Shown: positions 52,396 through 61,781 of the stretch, piece by piece
Position numbering within the stretch: position 1 is the stretch's first letter
Layout of the letters: every line of letters begins with the position of its first letter
NCBI GenBank assembly: GCA_902167325.1
Contig: LR632930.1
Span: forward strand, 4,898,001 to 4,962,000
Reading direction: 5' to 3'
DNA: 64,000 nt
Origin: Chitinophaga pinensis
GTDB lineage: Bacteria; Bacteroidota; Bacteroidia; Chitinophagales; Chitinophagaceae
Made by a program: the position numbers and the translations under genes
The notes under the pieces: model-generated
Seen by the model: only the letters and a program-made list of their open reading frames with translations
Told to the model about the DNA's origin: nothing
Databases searched by the model: none

Positions 52396-53781
52396 ATGAT
52401 CCGCCATGCTTTGTGGGCTTTAGCCCTGTTGACCGTTGTTTCCTGCTCCAAAAAACCGAAAGTGGAACAACCCGGCCCTTCCCTGCCACCCCCTACCGGT
52501 AAACCGTTCACTACCGCCAAAGGCGCAGTAGCCGGTACCGTTGCCACCGCCGTGATCGGTGCTGCGGGTGGACAGCTTCAGTCTACCGACGGACAAGTCC
52601 GTATCCAGGTCCCTGCCGGCGCCGTTGCCGGAGATCAGAACTTCAGTATCCAGGCAGTATCGAACACCCTGCGGCCCGACAGGCCCCTGGTTGCCTACCG
52701 CCTCCTCCCCGAAAACGTGACCTTTACCAAACCGGTGAGCGTTACCATTGGCTACGAGCCAATAGCCCTTACAACAGGCAGCGAAGATATGCTGATGCTG
52801 GCCTGGCAAACGGCAGACGGCACCTGGCGCCCTCTCCCCACTTCGCTCAACAAAACGGCACACACCGTTACCGCGCCAATGACCCATTTCTGCGATCTCG
52901 CTTTCTACGAACAGTTTGAGTTGTTTGCGGCTAAAACCGAGATCAGAGCCGGCCAGGAAGTAGCGCTCCGCTGTGGTGTGCAGGAGATCAACCTGAACCA
53001 GGATTCCCTGCTGGCACCCATCGAGCATAAGGTAGATGATGCCACTTTTGGCCGCACCGTGGGCAGTAATTACTCCATGCTGCATGACAAGTACGTAACC
53101 CGCGCCACCGGTTGGAAAGTACTCAGCGGACCGGGTACGGTTACCGCGCAGAAGAACCCTTTCGGCATCGAAGGTAATGCCGTTTACAAAGCGCCCGCCA
53201 CCATCACCGGTGTTACGACCGCCATCGTGGAAGTTACACTGGAAGGCCTCATCGGACTGAAAGACCCCAATTCCCCAAACGGCATCCGTAAACCGGAAAA
53301 GCTCGTACTCCGCCAGCCAATTCAGCTGGTACCGGAAGCAGCTGCCACTTTCATGAAAATTGAAATAGACGGGGAAGTAATAATGATCGCTCCCCAACAG
53401 CCCATGTTTGCTAACTATGACAATGACCTGGCGCTCTTTGATGCCGAAAACCCTGCCGGCATCGCCTGCCAGGTTGCCCTCTCAAATCCTAAATTAGGTA
53501 CATGGCCCTGCGGCCAGCAGGAAGGCACAGCTACCGAAGCGTATGTGACTTTACAAAAAAGCACCAACGATTTCATGGCCTCTATTTTTTGCGAAGAAGC
53601 AGGTGGCGCTCCGATACAGAAACACTCCGCCGGAAAGCTCACCATTTCCAAAGTAGGCAATGCCAATGAGCCGATAGAAGGCGTTTTCACCGGCACCCTC
53701 TATAAAAGAAAAAGCGTGGTGGGTTGCGACTGGCAAACCCATTCCGTAAAAATCACCTTCCGCTTTCTGCGGTTAGTCTGA
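52396..53781 (+). CDS. Lipoprotein with N-terminal ZU5-like domain
   Basis: From ATG 52396 this is a 461-residue lipoprotein with lipobox TVVSC (C17). A Pro-rich linker is followed by a ZU5-like beta domain (GAAGGQLQSTDGQVRIQVPAGAV, PVSVTIGYEPIAL) at about residues 60-170. The remaining part is beta-rich with no recognised domain (WKVLSGPGTVTAQKNPFGIEG resembles an Ig-like repeat). ZU5 domains in bacterial surface proteins are usually structural. It ends at a clear terminator. Confidence 0.72.
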   Translation: MIRHALWALALLTVVSCSKKPKVEQPGPSLPPPTGKPFTTAKGAVAGTVATAVIGAAGGQLQSTDGQVRIQVPAGAVAGDQNFSIQAVSNTLRPDRPLVAYRLLPENVTFTKPVSVTIGYEPIALTTGSEDMLMLAWQTADGTWRPLPTSLNKTAHTVTAPMTHFCDLAFYEQFELFAAKTEIRAGQEVALRCGVQEINLNQDSLLAPIEHKVDDATFGRTVGSNYSMLHDKYVTRATGWKVLSGPGTVTAQKNPFGIEGNAVYKAPATITGVTTAIVEVTLEGLIGLKDPNSPNGIRKPEKLVLRQPIQLVPEAAATFMKIEIDGEVIMIAPQQPMFANYDNDLALFDAENPAGIACQVALSNPKLGTWPCGQQEGTATEAYVTLQKSTNDFMASIFCEEAGGAPIQKHSAGKLTISKVGNANEPIEGVFTGTLYKRKSVVGCDWQTHSVKITFRFLRLV

Positions 53782-53807
53782 TACCAGTTTACCTACACTG
53801 TAAGGCA

Positions 53808-53834
53808 ACGGTCCCCGATTCAGGGGGCCGTTTT
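53808..53834 (+). terminator. Terminator after the ZU5-like lipoprotein gene
   Basis: ACGGTCCCC (53808-53816) pairs with GGGGGCCGT (53823-53831) with one G-T pair, followed by TTT. It lies 27 bp after the stop codon. Confidence 0.75.
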
Positions 53835-53851
53835 GCGTTTGCGTAATACCC

Positions 53852-53859
53852 TATATTTG
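53852..53859 (+). promoter_or_regulatory. -7 element of the methyltransferase gene
   Basis: TATATTTG matches the Bacteroidota -7 consensus and lies 24 bp before the ATG at 53883. TTTTG at 53831-53835 is a possible -33 at a slightly short 16-bp spacing, inside the preceding terminator. Confidence 0.5.
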
Positions 53860-53882
53860 CCACATACCGAAACGCTGACGCC

Positions 53883-54620
53883 ATGCAACAAAACAAATAC
53901 GACGACCCGGAATTCTTCCTTCAGTACAGCCGGATGCCACGCTCCACACAGGGCCTGAACGCCGCAGGCGAATGGTCTGTCCTGAGAAAAATGCTGCCGC
54001 CGCTGGAAGGAAAAACCGTGCTCGATCTGGGTTGCGGTTTCGGATGGCATTGCCGCTACGCGCGCGAACAGGGTGCCGCGCAGGTAACCGGGATTGATAT
54101 TTCGGAAAAGATGCTGGAACAGGCGCGGCAGGCAACCAGCGACGAGGCTATCACTTACCGCCGTCTCCCCATCGAAGCCATCGATTATCCCGCAGGCTCG
54201 TTTGATGTAGTGCTCAGCTCCCTCGCCCTGCATTACGTAGCACCCTATGCCGAAGTTTGCCGAAAGGTGTTCAGCTGCCTGCGGCCCGGCGGATCGTTCG
54301 TGCTCTCTACCGAGCACCCCGTATTTACCGCCCTCCCGCAGCAGGACTGGTTCACCGATACAGCCGGTAAACGCCTGCACTGGCCTGTAGACCTTTATCA
54401 GGATCAGGGTCTCCGCCACACCACCTTCCTCGGCCATACCGTGGCTAAATATCACCGTACACTGGAAACGCTTCTTAACAGCCTTCTCGAAGCCGGATTC
54501 CAACTGCAATCAGTTGCCGAGCCGCAACCTACGGCTGAAATCCTCGCCGCATATCCGGAGATGCAGGACGAAACCCGCCGCCCCATTTTCCTCCTTGCAG
54601 CAGCCATAAAACCTTCCTGA
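53883..54620 (+). CDS. Class I SAM-dependent methyltransferase
   Basis: This 245-residue protein has the SAM-binding motif I VLDLGCGFGWH (46-56), motif II TGIDIS, and a Methyltransf_11-type core (FDVVLSSLALHYV, LRPGGSFVLSTEHPVF). The substrate is unknown. It is monocistronic or co-transcribed with the acyltransferase 104 bp downstream. Confidence 0.85.
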   Translation: MQQNKYDDPEFFLQYSRMPRSTQGLNAAGEWSVLRKMLPPLEGKTVLDLGCGFGWHCRYAREQGAAQVTGIDISEKMLEQARQATSDEAITYRRLPIEAIDYPAGSFDVVLSSLALHYVAPYAEVCRKVFSCLRPGGSFVLSTEHPVFTALPQQDWFTDTAGKRLHWPVDLYQDQGLRHTTFLGHTVAKYHRTLETLLNSLLEAGFQLQSVAEPQPTAEILAAYPEMQDETRRPIFLLAAAIKPS

Positions 54621-54724
54621 AGCAGGTAACGGCCGTGCAGTTGGTCAAAGTACAGGTGCCGATGGTCAATCGGAAGGTGCCCGGCAGCCGGGGAGCTGGT
54701 AAGTTTGTGGCAAATCCTGCCCGT

Positions 54725-55924
54725 ATGGAAACATTTAAACGCCAAAGTTACCTCGATTGGCTCCGCGTTGCCGCCATTGCCGGTGTACTGCTATACCATG
54801 CCGCAAGGCCTTTTATGGTGGATGACCCCTGGCATATCAACAATGCCGCGGGCAGTGAGGTACTGTCTGAATTCGCATTCTGGCTGAGCCGCTTCCGCAT
54901 GCATCTGCTGTTCTTCATTTCCGGGGCGGTTACCTGGTTCATGATGCGGCGGCGTACGGCAGGGCAGTTTGTTGGACTGCGGCTCCGCCGGCTGTTCGTT
55001 CCGCTGGCGGCAGGCATGCTCCTCATTGTGCCGCCGCAGGTGTATATGGAGCGGGTGGCGCAGGGGTTCACCGGGAGCTTCATGGATTTTTACGGATCGG
55101 TGCTGCGGTTTGAGCCGTACCCTGCGGGGAACTTCAGCTGGCATCACCTCTGGTTCATTGCTTACCTGTTCCTGTACGATCTGCTGCTGGCTCCCTTCTT
55201 TGCATGGGCCGTATCTCCGAAAGGAAAAGCCTTCTCGGAGAAGCTCCGCTGGCTGGCGAAAGGGTACAGGGTGTACTGGCTGATCGTACCATCTGTGATA
55301 TGGTTCTCTGCCATGGTATTGCCCTACCCTTCCACCAACGATCTTATCCACGACTATTGCTATTTCATATACTGGATGCTGTTTGTCATAGCAGGTTTCA
55401 TCTGTATGGTGCAGCCCGCGCTCATGGACAGCCTCGAGCGGAACAGGCGGCTTTCACTTACCATGGCCTTTATCCTGCTGCTGGGTATCAATTACCTGCG
55501 GTGGAACGATATTGAACTGGAAAACTGGCTGCCCGACTGGCAAACCAATCCCGTTACTTACCTGTACCTGGCGCGGTGGCCCCTGCTGTCGTGGATGTGG
55601 GTGCTGGCGATAACGGGTTATGGTAAAAGGTACCTGGCTGCCCTGAGGCCTGTGCCGGATTATGTGAACCAGTCGGTGTACCCGTTCTACATCCTGCACC
55701 AGACCATTATCGTCATCATCGCCTATTACGTGGTAAAAACCGATGATACCATCGGGATGAAATACCTCTTCGTCACCATCACTTCCCTGCTGGCATCCGT
55801 GCTCATCATCCACTTGTTTATCCGTCCGTTTGCATGGGTGCGCTTCCTTATGGGTATGAAGCTGCGGAAGCAGGCGGAGAAAGTCCCGGAAAAGGAGCCT
55901 GTTGCCCGGCCGCAGATGTCCTGA
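54725..55924 (+). CDS. Membrane acyltransferase family 3 protein
   Basis: From ATG 54725 this is a 399-residue protein with about ten membrane segments. It starts RQSYLDWLRVAAIAGVLLYHA, the typical DxLR..A...V...H signature in which the His is catalytic. WHHLWFIAYLFLYDLLLAPFF and VYPFYILHQTIIVIIAYYVV are also family-like. Members O-acylate glycans, lipids or antibiotics, and OpgC-like proteins succinylate glucans. The longer frame from 54635 has no membrane-protein features at its start. Confidence 0.85.
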   Translation: METFKRQSYLDWLRVAAIAGVLLYHAARPFMVDDPWHINNAAGSEVLSEFAFWLSRFRMHLLFFISGAVTWFMMRRRTAGQFVGLRLRRLFVPLAAGMLLIVPPQVYMERVAQGFTGSFMDFYGSVLRFEPYPAGNFSWHHLWFIAYLFLYDLLLAPFFAWAVSPKGKAFSEKLRWLAKGYRVYWLIVPSVIWFSAMVLPYPSTNDLIHDYCYFIYWMLFVIAGFICMVQPALMDSLERNRRLSLTMAFILLLGINYLRWNDIELENWLPDWQTNPVTYLYLARWPLLSWMWVLAITGYGKRYLAALRPVPDYVNQSVYPFYILHQTIIVIIAYYVVKTDDTIGMKYLFVTITSLLASVLIIHLFIRPFAWVRFLMGMKLRKQAEKVPEKEPVARPQMS

Positions 55925-55945
55925 AATTGATTTAAATTGAATGAT

Positions 55946-56956
55946 ATGAAAGGCAGATACTGGAAATGGTTCTTCCCTCCCCTGTACGGACTTTGCATCT
56001 ACGCCAGCATGCGGCTGGTGAACGATGTGATCTCTGAATCCCGCTTCTGGGAGCGGCACTGGAGTATCAATGCCATAGAGATAGGTACCTGTCTCACCCT
56101 CAACTACCTCTACTTTTACGTGCTGGGCCGCCTGCTGCAGAAGCACCTCCGCTCCGGCCGCAGCGCACCCCTGAAAGAAATGGCGGAGGCCTTCCTGTAT
56201 ATAGAACTGATATCCTCAGTAACGCTTATTCCCATGGCGGCGCTTACGGATGATGGCTGCCAGTGGTATGATGTGATCAACATTTACCTGATCCCCGCGC
56301 TTTATATGTTGCTGTATTACGCCATTGCCCGTGGCAATGCATGGGTGCGCAGGAGCTTTGAGCAGCAGTTACTGATAGAACAGATCAATAACGACCGGTT
56401 GCAGACGGAGCTTCGTTTCCTCAAAGCGCAATACCATCCGCACTTCCTCTTCAACGCCCTCAATACCGTGTACTTCCAGATGGATGATGATGTACCGCAG
56501 GCAAAGCACACCATCACCGCCCTTTCCGACCTGCTCCGCTACCAGCTGTACGACCGACAGCAAACCGTACCGGTAAGCCGCGAACTGCAGCACCTGGAAG
56601 CCTACATCGGACTGCAACGCGAACGGATGAACGAGCACCTGCGCCTTAGTGTTCACTTCGATCCGCAACTGGATGCGCAACATATTTACCCCCTGCTCCT
56701 GCTGCCTTTGGTAGAAAACGCATTCAAATACGCCGGTGGTGAATACTGGATAAACATTAAAGCAGTGCTGGAAGGCAATGCGATCCGCTTTACCGCCGCC
56801 AATGCCAAACCCGCTATTGCCACTACCGGGAAAGAAGGGGGCATCGGACTGGAGAACCTCCGCAGGCGGCTGGAACTCCTGTATCCCGGCAGGCACAGTC
56901 TGGCCATAGATAACCAGCCGGATCATTTTACCGTGACATTAAAAATTGAATTATGA
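55946..56956 (+). CDS. LytS/YehU-type sensor histidine kinase
   Basis: This protein of about 336 residues may start at 55946 or at 55937. Four membrane helices fill the first 130 residues. The His_kinase domain follows with H166 (LKAQYHPHFLFNALNTVYF) and an HATPase-type end (YPLLLLPLVENAFKYAGG, GGIGLENLRRRLELLYPG). It overlaps by 4 bp the LytTR response regulator gene, so they are a cognate pair. Confidence 0.9.
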   Translation: MKGRYWKWFFPPLYGLCIYASMRLVNDVISESRFWERHWSINAIEIGTCLTLNYLYFYVLGRLLQKHLRSGRSAPLKEMAEAFLYIELISSVTLIPMAALTDDGCQWYDVINIYLIPALYMLLYYAIARGNAWVRRSFEQQLLIEQINNDRLQTELRFLKAQYHPHFLFNALNTVYFQMDDDVPQAKHTITALSDLLRYQLYDRQQTVPVSRELQHLEAYIGLQRERMNEHLRLSVHFDPQLDAQHIYPLLLLPLVENAFKYAGGEYWINIKAVLEGNAIRFTAANAKPAIATTGKEGGIGLENLRRRLELLYPGRHSLAIDNQPDHFTVTLKIEL

Positions 56957-57657
56957 AGATACGCTGCGCCATTACCGATGATGAGCCGCAGGCCCGCAAA
57001 GGCCTGAAAGGTTATGTGGAGCAGATCCCTTTCCTGGAGCTGGCCGGTGTATGTGAAGATGCCGTGGCGCTCAACCAGCTGCTGCGCACACAGGAAATAG
57101 ACCTCCTTTTCCTCGACATCGAAATGCCGTATATCAGCGGCATCGAACTGCTGAAAAGTTTGCCCCGCCCGCCCAAAGTAATATTTACCACCGCCTTCGA
57201 ACAATATGCCCTTAAAGGCTTTGAGCTGGAAGCGGTGGATTACCTGCTGAAGCCTATCCCCTTCGACCGGTTCCTGAAAGCCGTAAACCGCGCGCATGAT
57301 CTGCTGGCATCACAACCACAGGCTACTGTACCCGATCATCTTTTCATCCGTACCGATGAGAAGCTGGTGCGCATTGAGTGGGCTGATATTCTATATGTGG
57401 AAGGAATGGAAAACTATGTGCGTATCCATACCACGCAAGGCACGCATATTACCCATGCCACCCTCAAATCCGTACTGGATCATCTCCCCGATCCTCCATT
57501 CCTGCAGACCCATAAATCTTATATCGTTAACTCCTCGAAAATAACCGGCATTGAAGGCAATGTTATTGAGCTGGGAAAGGTGCAGGTACCGCTTTCCCGC
57601 ACGTTGAAGGAGGCCGTATTGGAGCGGCTCCTGCGCGACAGGTTACTGAAGAAATAA
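56953..57657 (+). CDS. LytTR family response regulator
   Basis: This 234-residue protein has a receiver domain with D9/D10 and phospho-acceptor D55 (LLFLDIEMPYISG), T75 region FTTAF and K102 (LLKPI). A LytTR DNA-binding domain covers about 135-230 (DHLFIRTDEKLVRIEWADI, YVRIHTTQG, FLQTHKSYIVNSSKITGIEG). It is co-transcribed and translationally coupled with the kinase. Targets cannot be inferred, although a perfect 16-bp palindrome follows its stop codon. Confidence 0.92.
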   Translation: MKIRCAITDDEPQARKGLKGYVEQIPFLELAGVCEDAVALNQLLRTQEIDLLFLDIEMPYISGIELLKSLPRPPKVIFTTAFEQYALKGFELEAVDYLLKPIPFDRFLKAVNRAHDLLASQPQATVPDHLFIRTDEKLVRIEWADILYVEGMENYVRIHTTQGTHITHATLKSVLDHLPDPPFLQTHKSYIVNSSKITGIEGNVIELGKVQVPLSRTLKEAVLERLLRDRLLKK

Positions 57658-57670
57658 TGAGTTCAGCGTG

Positions 57671-57700
57671 TTCCGGATATCCGGAAAAATAATATCTTAG
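57671..57700 (+). promoter_or_regulatory. 16-bp palindrome and weak promoter before the tail-fibre-like gene
   Basis: TTCCGGATATCCGGAA at 57671-57686 is a perfect palindrome without a loop. TATCTTAG at 57693-57700 is one mismatch from the -7 consensus, so the palindrome would cover the -33 to -14 region as an operator. It could also act as a weak terminator for the preceding operon. Confidence 0.4.
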
Positions 57701-57742
57701 CGCTGCATACATAAAACCTTTAACCCGGTACATCCCTTATTT

Positions 57743-58861
57743 ATGAAGAAAATCATTCCCTTTTTGACCCTGGCGGCCATGTTGCCCGTTGTAGGCGTGG
57801 CACAAACAACCAATACCTTTCCTGCAACAGGCAATGTCGGTATAGGAACAACAGCACCCAATGCATCTTTCAAACTGAACATTCATACGGCGGCTGCCAG
57901 TTCAGACAATATGGTAAGACTGGTGCATGATGGTATTACAGGATCAAACTTTCAGTTCGGCACACCGGGTACCGGTTATGGAGTACCGGCACATCAGACG
58001 GGCAACGTTATTGAAAGTTTCCGCGATCTCCGCATCGGGGCAGCCAATGCGAACAGCAACCTCTTCTTTGAAACCGGCCGCATCAATGCCACAGCAACCG
58101 TGAGGATGAAGATTACCAATACGGGGCTGATTGGTATGGGAACGGAGTCCCCGCAATCGCAGTTGCATGTAAATACAAGTTCTGCAACCCCTTTCCCGAA
58201 TTTTTTTAAGATTACTCAAACTGAATTTCCTGCAGGATATCTGCAAATTGTCAACGGTGCGTCCTCAGCCTTACTGCCTACTATTGCTGGAAGAGCAGAT
58301 GCTCCATCAAGAACTTTAGGCATTAATGTTGTTGGTGAATCAAATGACATCCCGACACCTTTGAATGAACCTTCCACAGCCGCCATTATGTTATCGGCCC
58401 GTTCGAATGCAGCAACTCCTGTAGCACTTACGCAGGCTAATCTATTATCCATAAATAATTATGGCGTTTCTATGCTGATGGTAAAAGCCAATGGCAACAT
58501 AGGCATTGGTACCACTAGTCCCGGCACCAACAAGCTTGCTGTAGAAGGTACCATTGCTGCGCGGAAAGTAAAAGTAACGCAAACCACACCCTGGCCCGAT
58601 TATGTGTTCCGCACAGATTACCGCCTGCCTGCGCTGGAAGAAGTAGCCACACATATCAAAGAGAAAGGTCACCTCCCCGGCATACCCACTGAAGCAGAAG
58701 TGGCCGCCAATGGCCACGACCTCGGGGACATGAACACCAAACTGCTGCAGAAAGTAGAAGAGCTCACCCTCTATTTACTGGAAATGAAAGCCGGTAACGA
58801 TAAACTGAAAGCAGAGAACGACGCAATCCGTAAACGCCTCGAGCAGCTGGAAAAGCGGTAA
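57743..58861 (+). CDS. Secreted tail-fibre-like protein with C-terminal coiled coil
   Basis: This 372-residue protein has a signal peptide (IIPFLTLAAMLPVVGVAQ) and three NVGIGT-type repeats (GNVGIGTTAPNASFKLNIH, GLIGMGTESPQSQLHVNT, GNIGIGTTSPGTNKLAVEG) as in phage tail-fibre shafts. A conserved C-terminal region follows (WPDYVFRTDYRLPALEEVATH, KGHLPGIPTEAEV, LGDMNTKLLQKVEELTLYLLE) and ends in a coiled coil. This ending is very common in Bacteroidota and looks like a trimerising, chaperone-like segment without the catalytic residues of S74 peptidases. It is probably a surface adhesin or fibre. Confidence 0.78.
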   Translation: MKKIIPFLTLAAMLPVVGVAQTTNTFPATGNVGIGTTAPNASFKLNIHTAAASSDNMVRLVHDGITGSNFQFGTPGTGYGVPAHQTGNVIESFRDLRIGAANANSNLFFETGRINATATVRMKITNTGLIGMGTESPQSQLHVNTSSATPFPNFFKITQTEFPAGYLQIVNGASSALLPTIAGRADAPSRTLGINVVGESNDIPTPLNEPSTAAIMLSARSNAATPVALTQANLLSINNYGVSMLMVKANGNIGIGTTSPGTNKLAVEGTIAARKVKVTQTTPWPDYVFRTDYRLPALEEVATHIKEKGHLPGIPTEAEVAANGHDLGDMNTKLLQKVEELTLYLLEMKAGNDKLKAENDAIRKRLEQLEKR

Positions 58862-58881
58862 ATCACTTTAAATAATACCCG

Positions 58882-58912
58882 AAAAAGGAGTGCCGTAAGC
58901 ACTCCTTTTTTG
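58882..58912 (+). terminator. Terminator after the tail-fibre-like gene
   Basis: AAAAAGGAGTGC (58882-58893), loop CGTAA, GCACTCCTTTTT (58899-58910). The A-run and T-run on both sides make it bidirectional in form. Confidence 0.85.
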
Positions 58913-58976
58913 TTCCCTTTCCTGAAGGTGGATTATTTGGAAAAAGACTGTATTTTGAAGGCTCAAACCCTTATTC

Positions 58977-59786
58977 ATGAGCGAATCCATTGCTACCGGC
59001 AGGGCACGTATGCCCGAAGGCACCGCACCCGTCCTCGACCGCAGAACCGTTGAAACCGACAACCATAACCTGCTGCCCCTGCTGCAACCCGGCATGCGCG
59101 TATTGGATGCAGGATGCGGTACCGGTGCCATCACCTCCGGAATAGCGGCACGCGTGGCCCCCGGAGGCTCCGTAACGGGCATAGATACAGGCGAGGCCCT
59201 CATTGCACAGGCGCAGCATAACTTTGCCGGTGTACCCGGGTTACTGTTCGAAGTAGCGGATATCCATTCCTACGCGCCGGCAGAAAAGTTCGACCTCATC
59301 ACATCCGCCCGGGTGCTGCAATGGCTCCCCGATCCACTGCACACCCTCCGCAGTATGCAGGCCCTCCTTCGCCCAGGTGGCATGATTGCCATCCTCGATT
59401 ACAACCACGAAAAGATATCCTGGAACCCGGCGCCTCCGCCATCCATGCGCCGCTTCTATGACGCGTTCCTGCAATGGCGCACCGATGCCGGTTTCGATAA
59501 CCGCATTGCCGACCGGTTGCTCCACCTCTTCAGGGAAACCGGTCTTACCCATATAACCACCCAGGCCTGCCACGAAACTTCCACCACCGGTACACCCGAC
59601 TGGGAAGCCACTGCCGGCATCTGGAACAAAGTAGCCGCCTCCCGCGGCGTGCAGCTGGTAAACGATGGATACATCACTGAAGCGGAACGGGTTGCGGCTA
59701 TGGAAGATTACAATGCGTGGGTAGCTAATACCGGGCAATCCATGCAGCTTTACCTGCTGGCAGTAAGTGGGAGGAATGCGGAGTAA
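58977..59786 (+). CDS. Class I SAM-dependent methyltransferase (Methyltransf_11/31-like)
   Basis: This 269-residue protein has motif I RVLDAGCGTGAIT (41-53), motif II TGIDTGEALI, a central FDLITSARVLQWLPDPL, and a post-I LRPGGMIAILDYNHEK. The overall plan is that of UbiE-like small-molecule methyltransferases. The substrate is unknown. It is a single gene between a terminator and the convergent AbiE pair. Confidence 0.85.
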   Translation: MSESIATGRARMPEGTAPVLDRRTVETDNHNLLPLLQPGMRVLDAGCGTGAITSGIAARVAPGGSVTGIDTGEALIAQAQHNFAGVPGLLFEVADIHSYAPAEKFDLITSARVLQWLPDPLHTLRSMQALLRPGGMIAILDYNHEKISWNPAPPPSMRRFYDAFLQWRTDAGFDNRIADRLLHLFRETGLTHITTQACHETSTTGTPDWEATAGIWNKVAASRGVQLVNDGYITEAERVAAMEDYNAWVANTGQSMQLYLLAVSGRNAE

Positions 59787-59801
59787 AACGTGTTAGGGGT
59801 T

Positions 59802-60653
59802 TCAGATGTTCGCAGACAATTCTCGCGTAAAAGCCTGCAATGACTTTAAAGCACGATAATATGGAACAGAAGCCCCTTGCGAGATGGCAATTGCTAATTT
59901 ACAAACTTCATTATCCTGCAATTCAAAATCAAGCAATTTACAGAGATTATTCACTGCTGCATTATTGTTAGCTAACATTTCACGGACTTGTCTTCCTGCG
60001 ATCATCGCCCCGGCTATGAATGTATCAAATTCTTCAGCATTCAGAATATCTTCATGGTTTGCATATAGAAGTTCGATATTGATATCAAACAAATGGACTA
60101 GCAAGAACCCAATATCTTTTCCATCTTTCGTATTACTGGTACTTCTGTCCTTCCAGGCGAGCAATTTGGATAATATTAAACCGGGTAGAGATATTACTTT
60201 GAACTTTAGCTGCAAATCACTTAAAACTATTTCATGGTGATTATCCGCCATTTCCGAAAACCCCAGCACTGTCATCATAGCCATATCCGCAGGCGGCCAT
60301 GTGTATGTCCCATTATTATCCTGTACCCCCCCATATGGAACAAAATCAACAGCGAACTTTCCTTTATACATTAGTCTATGCGGTATTGTAGTTTTCCCGA
60401 ACAATCCGGACTCCACTAATTTAGTTACGATATCCTGATAAGCAGTCCAATTGGGAATATCGATGGCAAAATCTACGTCCTTTGTCAATGCCGCGCTTTG
60501 CTGGTTATATATCCCAAACATGACTACATCACGCGCTGCAGCACCTACTAATAAGAAATTGCAGTTCTGATCAGGTAAAATAGTTTGTATAGAAGTCAAT
60601 AATTGAGGTAGATGTTCCGGAACTCTGTTACTCGCCAATTTGAATAAACTCAT
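59802..60653 (-). CDS. AbiEii-like nucleotidyltransferase toxin
   Basis: This 283-residue protein has a nucleotidyltransferase fold. NFLLVGAAARDVVMFG is the GS/GA-type loop, TKDVDFAID has the two metal-binding aspartates, and a third acidic position is KFAVDFVPYG. The region LPGLILSKLLAWKDR plus KDGKDIGFLL is typical of AbiEii/AbiGii toxins. AbiE systems are type IV toxin-antitoxin modules giving phage resistance by abortive infection. It overlaps the antitoxin gene by 26 bp. The pair is AT-rich relative to its neighbours, which suggests transfer. Confidence 0.78.
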   Translation of the reverse strand: MSLFKLASNRVPEHLPQLLTSIQTILPDQNCNFLLVGAAARDVVMFGIYNQQSAALTKDVDFAIDIPNWTAYQDIVTKLVESGLFGKTTIPHRLMYKGKFAVDFVPYGGVQDNNGTYTWPPADMAMMTVLGFSEMADNHHEIVLSDLQLKFKVISLPGLILSKLLAWKDRSTSNTKDGKDIGFLLVHLFDINIELLYANHEDILNAEEFDTFIAGAMIAGRQVREMLANNNAAVNNLCKLLDFELQDNEVCKLAIAISQGASVPYYRALKSLQAFTRELSANI

Positions 60654-61665
60654 CCTTTATTTGTTTTGCGATCTCCTGATGACGGCTATCAGCGCTTGTA
60701 ATTAAATCTGCATAGGCTATCAGTGGAGGTACTACATTTTCAACATTTCCGGTGTACCATTTTGCCTTTGGCTCCCAAAAAATATCATATACATCTAACT
60801 CAATTCTTTGGTTGTCGGGAAGGATCTTCAATTCCTTTTGAAATTCCCAAAAATCTGGTAATGCAAACAATGTAAGCTTTCCGGGTATAAGATTATTCGT
60901 ATACAAACTACCAGCTGCCTCCCCTCCCCATAAACATTCCCATGATTCAACTGGAAACTTTTTAAAGTTACGAATCATATCTGAATCAATGAATCGATAA
61001 GACTTTCTGTGCAAACTCGGTTTTAAAACTTCCTTATATGCTTTAACCCACCGCTCCAGAAGCTCTTGCCTGTTAACTAAGTAATATTCATCCGGTGATT
61101 TTTCAATTAAGTATCCAGCGTTCTTTAACTCTTTTACAATTATTCCCACTGAACCAACTGAAACTCCGGTTTCGATGGCCATGTATCTATATGGCAAGGT
61201 GACAAAGTCTGGTTTCTGGAGAAACCCAAACAGCAATTTTACTCCGGCAGAAGTAAACAACCTCCCAGGTTTTTCGACTTTTATTCTTTCTGGTTTTTTA
61301 CCTGACTGATGAATAACAGCCATATCATGCATTAGAAACACGTTACCCCAACTATCAATGTAATTTATCTCATTTGACATTAAACGGTTTCCTACTTCCG
61401 GGAACATAGTTTTTGTAACAACTAGTATCGACGTACTTTTCTGTTGAGATTTTAACAATAATATCAGTTTAACATCCTGATGTAAAATTTCACTTCGACT
61501 ATACACTAAATACTCTTGCGACTGATTTTTGATTGTAACTAATGCTAAAGTCGTGGAGGTCGACTCCATGACACCAGATATTTGTATTTGAATTGCATCC
61601 TGAATGGGTTGCGGTAATTGCTTTAAACCTTCAGACACAATGCTTTCTATTCGATTATTGTACAT
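60628..61665 (-). CDS. AbiEi-like antitoxin / winged-helix regulator
   Basis: From ATG 61665 this is a 345-residue protein; ATGs at 61695 and 61728 are alternatives. The central part has a winged helix (PYRYMAIETGVSVGSVGIIV in part, then KELKNAGYLI). The C-terminal half (ESWECLWGGEAAGSLYTNNLI, LTLFALPDFWEF) matches the AbiEi family antitoxin. The N-terminal part resembles a restriction-endonuclease-like fold (LALVTIKNQSQEYLV). AbiEi represses its own operon and counteracts AbiEii. Confidence 0.78.
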   Translation of the reverse strand: MYNNRIESIVSEGLKQLPQPIQDAIQIQISGVMESTSTTLALVTIKNQSQEYLVYSRSEILHQDVKLILLLKSQQKSTSILVVTKTMFPEVGNRLMSNEINYIDSWGNVFLMHDMAVIHQSGKKPERIKVEKPGRLFTSAGVKLLFGFLQKPDFVTLPYRYMAIETGVSVGSVGIIVKELKNAGYLIEKSPDEYYLVNRQELLERWVKAYKEVLKPSLHRKSYRFIDSDMIRNFKKFPVESWECLWGGEAAGSLYTNNLIPGKLTLFALPDFWEFQKELKILPDNQRIELDVYDIFWEPKAKWYTGNVENVVPPLIAYADLITSADSRHQEIAKQIKDEFIQIGE

Positions 61666-61781
61666 TTTTATTGCTTGTACACTCTGGGTGCACATAATAA
61701 ATATAGGAATAAATTCAGTCTTATGCAAATCCCTGAATAGCCACCCAGATAAATAACACTCTCAGAAACAATATCTTAACA

